DNA of 7,335 nucleotides from an uncultured Bacteroidota bacterium (GTDB lineage Bacteria > Bacteroidota > Bacteroidia > UKL13-3), in the NCBI GenBank assembly GCA_903898215.1, contig CAIUEQ010000095.1, positions 1 to 7,335 of the forward strand, read 5' to 3'. Shown here in pieces: positions 1 to 5,640 of the stretch (position 1 is its first letter; every line of letters begins with the position of its first letter). Both the position numbers and the translations under genes were made by a program. The notes under the pieces were generated by a model. It did not search any database. It was not told the origin of the DNA and saw only the letters and a list, made by a program, of their open reading frames with translations.

Positions 1-183
1 AGAAATTTCTTTCAAAATAGCATATTTAACCCCGAAACCACCATATGTTGATAATCCCGGTGTGAAGAATGTTAATGATGTTGGAAACCCAGCATATACC
101 TCAACGCTTAGGCGCGAATATTGAGCTCTGGCAGAAAATGTTAATAAAAACAAAATGATAACTAAATATTTATTTTTGCTCAT
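1..183 (-). CDS. Secreted or outer-membrane protein, N-terminal fragment (cut by left edge)
   Basis: An open frame starts at the ATG at 183-181 and runs off the left edge, leaving 61 residues. The N-terminus is a clear signal peptide: a short basic start (MSKNK), a hydrophobic core (about residues 6-16), and a small-residue cleavage region ending in SARA-Q around residues 17-21. The mature part alternates aromatic and polar residues with many Gly and Thr (VEVYAGFP near residue 27, then a GGFGVKYA stretch). This resembles the first strands of the outer-membrane beta-barrel or OmpA-like proteins common in Bacteroidota. Export is well supported by the signal peptide. The beta-barrel assignment is an inference from composition, and no function can be named. 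It is divergent from the methyltransferase gene across a 126-base spacer. Confidence 0.7.
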   Translation of the reverse strand, partial: MSKNKYLVIILFLLTFSARAQYSRLSVEVYAGFPTSLTFFTPGLSTYGGFGVKYAILKEIS

Positions 184-309
184 AAGCAAAGTATATATAA
201 CATTAGTGATTAAATAAAATGGTTTACTTTTACGCTACAATATTAGCACTTTCTTGTAAAGAGAAAAATTTTAAAGTGTGGAAATATAATATAAAGAACA
301 AAATACTTC

Positions 310-870
310 ATGAAAACCAACGACAAACTGAGTAATAACGCACTAAACAGGGTAGATTTAAGCACGTATAAGAAATTGGACAAAGCCTCAATTTTATTAA
401 TCTTAGACGATATTAGAAGTGCTCTTAATGTTGGTTCTATCTTCAGAACAGCAGATGCTTTTAAAATTGAAAAAATATATTTGTGTGGAATTACTGCTAT
501 TCCACCAAATAAAGACTTGCTAAAATCGGCACTGGGAGCAACAGAATCAGTTGATTGGGAATATCGAAGTAGCACAAGCGAATTATTAAAAGAATTAAAA
601 GAAAAGGGCAGCATTAAAATTTTCAGTATTGAACAAACTCAAAACAGCCTAGCTCTGAATGAATTTAAACCTGTAACGGAAGAAAAAATTGCACTCATTT
701 TCGGAAACGAAGTTGATGGTGTTGCTCAGGAAGTTATCAATTTATCTGATGGAAGTATTGAAATTCCTCAATTCGGGACCAAACATTCATTTAATGTTGC
801 TGTGTCGGCAGGAATTGTGCTTTGGGATGTTTATGCTAAAACACATTTGAATAACCACTCAAATATATAA
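310..870 (+). CDS. SpoU/TrmH-family RNA 2'-O-methyltransferase
   Basis: This 186-residue protein is a small SPOUT-class methyltransferase that uses S-adenosylmethionine to methylate a ribose 2'-OH in tRNA or rRNA. All three SpoU motifs are visible. Motif 1 is at about residues 33-51 (DDIRSALNVGSIFRTADAF, with N40 and catalytic-type R46). Motif 2 is at 131-138 (FGNEVDGV). Motif 3 is at 152-165 (IPQFGTKHSFNVAV, with S160 and N162), which forms the trefoil-knot cofactor site. The length fits a bare SPOUT domain without the extra RNA-binding domain of RlmB-type enzymes. The second residue after NE in motif 2 is Asp rather than the more usual Gly, a conservative-looking variant. The exact RNA target cannot be read from sequence. 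The ATG has no Shine-Dalgarno, as expected here. The 3' end overlaps the convergent bshC stop by 12 bases. Confidence 0.9.
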   Translation: MKTNDKLSNNALNRVDLSTYKKLDKASILLILDDIRSALNVGSIFRTADAFKIEKIYLCGITAIPPNKDLLKSALGATESVDWEYRSSTSELLKELKEKGSIKIFSIEQTQNSLALNEFKPVTEEKIALIFGNEVDGVAQEVINLSDGSIEIPQFGTKHSFNVAVSAGIVLWDVYAKTHLNNHSNI

Positions 871-2442
871 TATTTTGAATTGCCCATTTAAATTCAAATT
901 TTCAAAAATGATTTGAATTAATGAAGTTGGGAAACTCGAATCATATTGTAGGTAATTTTCAAAACGCTCCTGAGGTGTTCCATTCGGAAATAGTGTTTCC
1001 TTTATTTTCAAAACTTTTGTAAGATCCTGCTCCAACTTTTCTTTTAACTTTTCATTGATCTCTTTTTTCAATTTACCATAGAAAGCAATTTGTTCATTTT
1101 TATGTTTGATCAATTTTGAAGCAAGTTGATTATCCAATTTTTTTAACTCGTCAATCATTTTCTGAATATTGCCATCAATTAAATCTGTTGTTTCATTTAT
1201 ATCAAACCCTGCAACTTTTTCTAAAAATAGCTTACTGAGTTTTTCTGATGATTCGAAAAAAAGTGAAACATCAAGTCCTGATTTTTCAATTCTATTTTGT
1301 AAACTTTTATTAAGCAGCATGAATGAATTTCTCAACCACAAAATTGGTAAATCAATATCATGAATTTCAAAAACATCTTTTAACTGAAGCCAATACGCAA
1401 TCTCTCCAGGTCCACCAATATAAGCTAAATTCGGCAAAATCATTTCCTGATAAACAGGTCTCAAAACTACATTCGGACTAAACTTTTCAGGATGCGTTTC
1501 AATTTCCTTTTTAATTTCTATTTCACTAAATTTTATATCCGTGTTAGCAACAATAAAACTGCTGTCAACTTTTTTTATAAGATGTCTTCCCTGCTCCGAC
1601 AAATAGAAAAAATTAATCTCTCTTCCATTAATTTGAAGTTTATATTTTTCCTCTAAAACTGAATTTGTACGACTAATTGCTTTAAAACTTTTTTGTTCGA
1701 TAATATCATCAAGCATCACTTTTTTGAATGATTGTTTCAATCTTTCATCATCAGGCTCAATCGATACCAAACCATATTTACCAAAAAGTGCATGAACAAT
1801 TTTTTGTGTTGCTTCCGAAAGAGTTGAACTCTTCAAATACGCTTCTTCAAACAATATAAGTAGTGAAGGCAAATGTTCGCTGTTTGCAAACAATGTTTTT
1901 ACTTCATTGATAAAACCCGAAAGTGAATGAGTAGAAATTTTGCCTACCGGTTTGTTTTGAGAATCAGTTTTCCAAGTAACTGTTTTATTAAAAAGATGAA
2001 TGTGATTTACCTCTTCAAAATCGTGATCCTCGGAAGCAAGCCAAAATACTGGCACAAAATGATTGTTTGGATATTTTAATTTGAGTTCTTCGGAAAGTTT
2101 TATGGTTGTTAAAATCTTATAAATGAAATAGAGAGGTCCGGTAAAAACACAAAGCTGATGACCGGTTGTTACCGTAAAAGTATTTTCATTTTTGAGAGAA
2201 TGAATATTAGCTAAAACTTTTTCATCTGTAATACCAATTGATGAATATTGATCAAGCAAAACCGAAACTAGATTTTCTCTCGACTGAGTAGTGAAACGTC
2301 TGTTTTTTATAGCCTCTCCAAAAGAATTTAAATCAGGAGATAATGAATAAAATTGTTTCAGAAAATCATTTCCTGATAAATAATCTAAAATGATTTTTGG
2401 AAACATTCCTGTTTCTGCTAATGGAATTTCTTTCAAGGTCAA
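859..2442 (-). CDS. bshC: Putative cysteine ligase BshC (bacillithiol biosynthesis)
   Basis: This 527-residue protein matches BshC, which is thought to add cysteine to GlcN-malate in the last step of bacillithiol synthesis, a cytoplasmic low-molecular-weight thiol. Recognisable blocks are TGHQLCVFTGPLYFIYKI (93-110), PVFWLASEDHDFEEVNH (131-147), FSPNVVLRPVYQE (321-333), YIGGPGEIAYW (341-351) and LFPNGTPQER (484-493). A Lys/Glu/Leu-rich stretch at about 425-480 fits the family's coiled-coil arm. Length is typical. The start is unusual: no ATG lies between the upstream in-frame stop (2478-2476) and codon 13. A TTG at 2442 (or a second TTG at 2436) must be used to keep the IPLAETG segment that family members carry. 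It lies 50 bases after rimO and probably shares its transcript. The other bacillithiol genes are not in this window. The stop overlaps the convergent methyltransferase gene. Confidence 0.93.
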   Translation of the reverse strand: MTLKEIPLAETGMFPKIILDYLSGNDFLKQFYSLSPDLNSFGEAIKNRRFTTQSRENLVSVLLDQYSSIGITDEKVLANIHSLKNENTFTVTTGHQLCVFTGPLYFIYKILTTIKLSEELKLKYPNNHFVPVFWLASEDHDFEEVNHIHLFNKTVTWKTDSQNKPVGKISTHSLSGFINEVKTLFANSEHLPSLLILFEEAYLKSSTLSEATQKIVHALFGKYGLVSIEPDDERLKQSFKKVMLDDIIEQKSFKAISRTNSVLEEKYKLQINGREINFFYLSEQGRHLIKKVDSSFIVANTDIKFSEIEIKKEIETHPEKFSPNVVLRPVYQEMILPNLAYIGGPGEIAYWLQLKDVFEIHDIDLPILWLRNSFMLLNKSLQNRIEKSGLDVSLFFESSEKLSKLFLEKVAGFDINETTDLIDGNIQKMIDELKKLDNQLASKLIKHKNEQIAFYGKLKKEINEKLKEKLEQDLTKVLKIKETLFPNGTPQERFENYLQYDSSFPTSLIQIIFENLNLNGQFKILYI

Positions 2443-2492
2443 TGTGTAATTTTTTATCGAAGATAAGTATTGGACTTAAAATGAAACAACAG

Positions 2493-3806
2493 TTATTTCA
2501 CAATGTTTCCGATTAGATCAAAGTCGGTGGCTTCTGTTACCAAAACGTCAGCGAAATCTCCAATCCTCACATAATTAGTTTTTGCATCAACCATCACTTC
2601 ATTATCAACTTCAGGTGAATCAAATTCGGTTCTTCCAACAAATTGTCCGTTCTCTTTTCTGTCGAATAAAACCTTAAAAGTTTTGCCAACTTTTTCCTGA
2701 TTGATCTCTGCAGAAATTCCTTGTTGAATTTCCATGATTGTTGCAGCTCGTTCTTCTTTTATATTTTGTGGAACATCATCAACCAAACCACCTGCGTATG
2801 TTCCTTCTTCGTGCGAATAAGTGAATATTCCTACACGATCTAATTTTGTAGTTTCAACAAAACTTTTCAACTCTTCAAAATCGGCTTCAGTTTCGCCTGG
2901 ATGTCCTGCAATTAAAGTTGTGCGAATAGCGATTCCCGGAACACGTTCACGAATTTCGTCTACCAATTCAATCGTACGTTTTTTAGTAATTCCTCTGCGC
3001 ATAGTTTTCAGCATATTATCGCTGATATGTTGCAAAGGAATATCGATATAGTTGCAAATATTTTCTCTCTCACGCATTACATCCAAAGCTTCCATAGGAA
3101 ATTGAGAAGGATAAGCATAGTGCAAACGAATCCAGTCGGCACCTTTAATATCTGAAATTCGTTTCAGCAGTTCGGCAAGTTTTCTGTCGCCATAATTATC
3201 AAGTCCGTAAAAAGTACTGTCTTGTGCAATGATGAGAATTTCTTTGGTACCATTTTTTACCAATCCTTTTACTTCAGCTTCAATTTGCTCAAAAGATTTT
3301 GAGATATGTTTGCCTCGCATAATAGGAATCGCGCAGAATGAACAAGGTCTGTCGCAGCCTTCGGAAATTTTCAGATAAGCATAATGAGATGGTGTAGTAA
3401 GTAATCTTTCACCTATCAATTCATGTTTGTAATCTGCTCCCAAAGTTTTCAATAATTGCGGAAGGTGAAGCGTTCCAAAATATTCATCTACATCAGGAAT
3501 TTCCTTTTCAAGATCGGGTTTATAGCGTTGAGAGAGACAACCGGTAACATATAATTTATCGATCTTCCCTTTTTGTTTTGCATCTGCATAACTCAAAATA
3601 GTATCAATACTTTCTTGTTTTGCATTATCAATAAAACCACAAGTATTGATGATAATTATATTGGCATTATCTTTTTTTGATTCGTGTTCAACAGAAAAAT
3701 CATTGGCTTTTAGTTGGCTATACAAAACCTCGCTATCAACAATATTCTTGCTGCATCCGAGAGTGATGATATTGATTTTATCTTGTTTAAGAGTTTTGGT
3801 TTTCAT
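2493..3806 (-). CDS. rimO: Ribosomal protein S12 methylthiotransferase RimO
   Basis: This 437-residue radical-SAM enzyme adds a methylthio group to the beta-carbon of a conserved aspartate in ribosomal protein uS12. Domain order is complete. The N-terminal UPF0004 domain has the three cysteines for one 4Fe-4S cluster (C18 in ITLGCSKN, C56 in NTCGF, C90 in VTGC). The radical-SAM domain carries C151-x3-C155-x2-C158 in SEGCDRPCSFCAIP. A C-terminal TRAM domain covers about 371-436. The TRAM segment EFDSPEVDNEV (394-404) and the overall length favour RimO over the tRNA enzyme MiaB. Start is the ATG at 3806-3804, just before the ITLGCSKN motif. It lies 56 bases after ftsY and 50 bases before bshC. 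The spacer upstream contains a short tandem repeat, described separately. Confidence 0.96.
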   Translation of the reverse strand: MKTKTLKQDKINIITLGCSKNIVDSEVLYSQLKANDFSVEHESKKDNANIIIINTCGFIDNAKQESIDTILSYADAKQKGKIDKLYVTGCLSQRYKPDLEKEIPDVDEYFGTLHLPQLLKTLGADYKHELIGERLLTTPSHYAYLKISEGCDRPCSFCAIPIMRGKHISKSFEQIEAEVKGLVKNGTKEILIIAQDSTFYGLDNYGDRKLAELLKRISDIKGADWIRLHYAYPSQFPMEALDVMRERENICNYIDIPLQHISDNMLKTMRRGITKKRTIELVDEIRERVPGIAIRTTLIAGHPGETEADFEELKSFVETTKLDRVGIFTYSHEEGTYAGGLVDDVPQNIKEERAATIMEIQQGISAEINQEKVGKTFKVLFDRKENGQFVGRTEFDSPEVDNEVMVDAKTNYVRIGDFADVLVTEATDFDLIGNIVK

Positions 3807-3813
3807 TTTATTT

Positions 3814-3852
3814 CACGCAGATAGCGCAGATTTTCGCAGACAACTTTAGTTG
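3814..3852. repeat. CGCAGA triple repeat with adjoining CAACT-TT-AGTTG inverted repeat
   Basis: The ftsY-rimO spacer contains three copies of CGCAGA (3816-3821, 3825-3830, 3835-3840) at spacings of 9 and 10 bases. Next comes an inverted repeat with 5-base arms and a 2-base centre (3841-3852). On the coding (minus) strand the repeat reads as TCTGCG copies just upstream of the rimO ATG. Spacers with reiterated TCTGCG/CGCAGA units are, from memory, widespread in Bacteroidota genomes. I cannot check copy number elsewhere in this genome. The inverted repeat is too tight for a strong hairpin and has no T-tract behind it, so I do not call it a terminator. Confidence 0.6.
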
Positions 3853-3862
3853 AAATTAATTT

Positions 3863-4813
3863 TTAATTGAACAATGAATCAACAAATTCTTGTCTGTTAA
3901 ATATTTGAAGATCATCAATTCCTTCACCCACACCAATATATTTTACAGGTACTTTAAACTGATCGGCAATTCCTATAACCACCCCGCCTTTTGCTGTTCC
4001 ATCTAGTTTTGTAAGTGCCAGCGCATTTACTTCTGTTGCTGATGTAAATTGTTTTGCTTGTTCAAAAGCGTTTTGACCTGTTGATGCATCAAGCACAAGC
4101 AATACTTCATGCGGAGAATCAGGAACAACTTTGCTCATCACTTTTTTAATTTTTGTGAGCTCATTCATCAAACCGATTTTATTGTGTAAACGTCCGGCTG
4201 TATCAATGATCACAACATCTGCATTTTCATCAACGGCAAATTTCACAGCATCAAAAGCTACTGAAGCAGGATCAGTATTCATTCCGTGTTCAACAACTTT
4301 TACACCGTTACGCTCACCCCAAATTTTAAGTTGCATTACAGCTGCAGCTCTAAAAGTATCGGCAGCACCAAGTACAACATGCTTTCCTGATTTCTTAAAT
4401 TGATTAGCAAGTTTGCCGATGGTTGTTGTTTTGCCAACTCCATTTACACCTACAACCATGATTACATAAGGTTTTTTACCTTGAAGGTTTTCAAAAGTAG
4501 AAAGACTTTCGTTATTATTTTCTTCCAGCAAATGAGCGATTTCTTCTTTCAAAATAGTATTAAGCTCACTTGAGTTAATGTACTTTTCAATGGTAACTCG
4601 CTTTTGAAGACGCTCAATAATTTTTAATGTGGTGTGAATTCCAACATCCGAGGAAACAAGAATTTCTTCCAATTCATCTAAAAAAGAATCATCAACCGTG
4701 CTTTTTCCAACCAATGCCTTACTGATTTTTGAAAACAGATTGGTTTTGGTTTTGCTAAGCCCTTGATCGAGTTTTTCTTTTTTATCTTTACTGAATAGGT
4801 TAAATATTCCCAC
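3863..4813 (-). CDS. ftsY: Signal recognition particle receptor FtsY
   Basis: This 316-residue SRP-type GTPase is the membrane-associated receptor that takes ribosome-nascent-chain complexes from SRP (Ffh) and hands them to the Sec translocon. A short Lys-rich N-terminus and helical N domain (about 1-105) precede the G domain. Visible motifs are GVNGVGKTT (122-130, P-loop), DTFRAAA (152-158), DTAGR (204-208), TKLDG (268-272) and GVGEGIDDL (294-302). There is almost no acidic A domain, which is usual in this phylum. The start codon is GTG (4813-4811): an in-frame TAG lies two codons upstream (4819-4817), no ATG is available, and the resulting MGIFNLFSKDKKEKLDQGL matches how these proteins begin. 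A strong hairpin with a T-tract ends about 14 bases upstream of the start. ftsY expression may therefore depend on readthrough. Confidence 0.96.
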   Translation of the reverse strand: MGIFNLFSKDKKEKLDQGLSKTKTNLFSKISKALVGKSTVDDSFLDELEEILVSSDVGIHTTLKIIERLQKRVTIEKYINSSELNTILKEEIAHLLEENNNESLSTFENLQGKKPYVIMVVGVNGVGKTTTIGKLANQFKKSGKHVVLGAADTFRAAAVMQLKIWGERNGVKVVEHGMNTDPASVAFDAVKFAVDENADVVIIDTAGRLHNKIGLMNELTKIKKVMSKVVPDSPHEVLLVLDASTGQNAFEQAKQFTSATEVNALALTKLDGTAKGGVVIGIADQFKVPVKYIGVGEGIDDLQIFNRQEFVDSLFN

Positions 4814-4827
4814 GTTCTATAAATTTA

Positions 4828-4865
4828 TAAAAAAACAAAAAGCATCCTGAAATTCAGAATGCTTT
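4828..4865 (-). terminator. Intrinsic-terminator-like hairpin between DUF4295 gene and ftsY
   Basis: Read on the minus strand, an 11-base-pair stem (AAAGCATTCTG with CAGGATGCTTT, one G-U wobble) encloses a 5-base loop (AATTT). The stem can extend inward by A-T pairs. It is followed at once by a run of 12 T interrupted by a single G (4840-4828). This is the classic layout of a Rho-independent terminator for transcripts from rpmB-rpmG-DUF4295. On the plus strand the same stem has an A-C mismatch and a poorer T-run, so the minus orientation is favoured. Only about 14 bases separate the T-tract from the ftsY GTG. The element is therefore either a partial terminator (attenuator) or stands within the ftsY leader. 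Confidence 0.75.
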
Positions 4866-4887
4866 ATCATTTCTTTTTCTATAATTA

Positions 4888-5037
4888 TTAACCTTTAAAA
4901 ATCGTTTTAACGCTTTCGTTAGGTACAATTACCGACTTAAAAGAATAAGCACCTTTTTTGTTTTTTACTGCACGATAAACTTTGGCAAAATCTTTACCTG
5001 AACCGGTTTTCAATGTTGCAACTACTTTCTTAGCCAT
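4888..5037 (-). CDS. DUF4295 family small basic protein
   Basis: A 49-residue frame starts at the ATG at 5037-5035 and ends at TAA 4890-4888. The protein begins MAKKVVATLKTGSGKDF, contains NKKGAYSFKSVIVPNE (about 26-41) and ends KTIFKG. It has 11 Lys and one Arg against two acidic residues, so it is strongly basic like a ribosomal protein. This fits the DUF4295 family, found between rpmG and ftsY in Bacteroidota. It follows rpmG by 8 bases and no clear SD is present, so co-translation or co-transcription with rpmG is likely. Its function is not established to my knowledge. Position and charge suggest binding to ribosome or rRNA, which is inference. It has no cysteines, signal peptide or membrane segment. 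Confidence 0.88.
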   Translation of the reverse strand: MAKKVVATLKTGSGKDFAKVYRAVKNKKGAYSFKSVIVPNESVKTIFKG

Positions 5038-5045
5038 ATCTTATT

Positions 5046-5228
5046 TTACTTAATTTCTTTGTGAACTGTAACTTTTCTCAAAATCGGATTGAACTTTTTC
5101 AACTCCAAACGTTCTGTTGTGTTTTTCTTGTTTTTGGTAGTGATGTAACGAGAAGTTCCAGGCATTCCTGAAGTCTTGTGCTCGGTGCACTCCATAATAA
5201 CTTGTATTCTATTTCCTCTCTTAGCCAT
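5046..5228 (-). CDS. rpmG: 50S ribosomal protein L33 (bL33)
   Basis: This 60-residue protein is bL33, a large-subunit component near the E site. The sequence carries the family blocks GNRIQVIMECTEHKTSG (5-21), GTSRYITTKNKKNTTERLELKKFNP (24-48) and a C-terminal TVHKEIK. Only one cysteine (C14) is present and no CxxC pairs, so this is the zinc-free form of L33. Full length for the family. It sits 12 bases after rpmB and 8 bases before the DUF4295 gene, a tight operon. Unlike its neighbours it has a strong Shine-Dalgarno sequence, listed separately, which fixes the ATG at 5228-5226. Confidence 0.97.
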   Translation of the reverse strand: MAKRGNRIQVIMECTEHKTSGMPGTSRYITTKNKKNTTERLELKKFNPILRKVTVHKEIK

Positions 5229-5236
5229 TTTTTTTT

Positions 5237-5243
5237 CTCCTTA
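5237..5243 (-). promoter_or_regulatory. Strong Shine-Dalgarno of rpmG overlapping the rpmB stop
   Basis: On the minus strand the bases TAAGGAG lie 8 bases before the rpmG ATG, and the spacer is all A. The first three bases are the rpmB stop codon TAA (5243-5241). Termination on rpmB therefore delivers the ribosome directly onto the rpmG initiation site. No other gene in the window has a comparable SD. Genes of this phylum rarely use them, which makes this one stand out. Confidence 0.75.
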
Positions 5244-5471
5244 AATTTTACCGAATTTAATAAAATCATTTAAAACGGCAGTAATGCCTTTTTTGCTGAT
5301 GGTTTTGATTGCTTTTGTAGAAACTCTCAAATGAATCCATTTATTCTCCTCAGGAATGAAGAACTTTTTATCTTGCAAATTTGGGTAAAAACGTCTCTTA
5401 GTCTTCTTATTAGAAAACGAAACATTGTTCCCAACCATTGCACTTTTACCTGTTAAATCACAAACTCTCAT
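5241..5471 (-). CDS. rpmB: 50S ribosomal protein L28 (bL28)
   Basis: This 76-residue protein is bL28, a large-subunit protein needed in late 50S assembly. Family features are the opening MRVCDLTGKSAMVGNNVSFS, the NKKTKRRFYPNLQ block (about 21-33) and the C-terminal WIHLRVSTKAIKTISKKGI segment. I chose the ATG at 5471-5469 although the frame stays open to an ATG at 5522. L28 proteins begin just before VCDLTGK, the 17 extra residues do not look like L28, and a good promoter match (5509-5539) falls across the longer start. C4 is the only cysteine, so there is no zinc ribbon. It is the first gene of the minus-strand block. Confidence 0.95.
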   Translation of the reverse strand: MRVCDLTGKSAMVGNNVSFSNKKTKRRFYPNLQDKKFFIPEENKWIHLRVSTKAIKTISKKGITAVLNDFIKFGKI

Positions 5472-5508
5472 ATACTTTAATTGTTCTATTACTTTTAAAA
5501 AAGGACTG

Positions 5509-5539
5509 CAAATAAAGGCCATTTTTTTTGAAATACAAA
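5509..5539 (-). promoter_or_regulatory. Probable Bacteroidota-type promoter for rpmB operon
   Basis: On the minus strand an exact -33 box TTTG (5539-5536) is followed after 19 bases by TTTATTTG (5516-5509). The latter matches the -7 consensus TAnnTTTG at five of six fixed positions. Spacing is right for the primary sigma factor of this phylum. Transcription would start near 5503, giving a leader of about 30 bases before the rpmB ATG at 5471. This supports the shorter rpmB start. It is a pattern match only, in AT-rich DNA. Confidence 0.4.
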
Positions 5540-5640
5540 CCCTTATGAAATAAAAACTTAAATGCTCTGAAAGCTCTCATCAGAATATTGGATGTAAACT
5601 TACTACAAAAAACTATTTTCGCTGCAAAGAATTTATTCCC

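Noticed and set aside
184..309. Promoters for the divergent genes in the 126-base spacer
   Set aside because: I searched both strands for TTTG plus TAnnTTTG at proper spacing. The TACTTTG next to the left gene has wrong internal spacing and lies too close to its ATG, and nothing better appears.
243..614. Minus-strand open frame of 123 codons opposite the methyltransferase gene
   Set aside because: It lies antisense to a gene with all SpoU motifs, and its translation has no recognisable domain.
2479..2497. Small hairpin with T-run at the rimO stop (TGAAA paired with TTTCA)
   Set aside because: It has only five A/T-rich pairs around a 9-base loop, too weak to call a terminator.
4131..4403. 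Plus-strand open frame opposite ftsY; similar short ones lie at 1169-1363, 2821-3051, 3646-3849 and (minus) 5728-5913
   Set aside because: All are antisense shadows of well-supported genes, with no family resemblance.
4819..4828. Perfect 10-base palindrome ATAAATTTAT before ftsY
   Set aside because: It is entirely A/T in an A/T-rich spacer, so chance is likely and no operator can be argued from it.
5472..5522. 17-residue N-terminal extension of L28 from the ATG at 5522
   Set aside because: L28 normally starts at the ATG at 5471, the extra residues are unlike the family, and the best promoter match falls across this segment.
5587..5621. Possible plus-strand promoter for the crotonase gene (ATTG, then TATTTTCG after 23 bases)
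   Set aside because: Both boxes are imperfect and the spacing is long. In AT-rich DNA this is not convincing.
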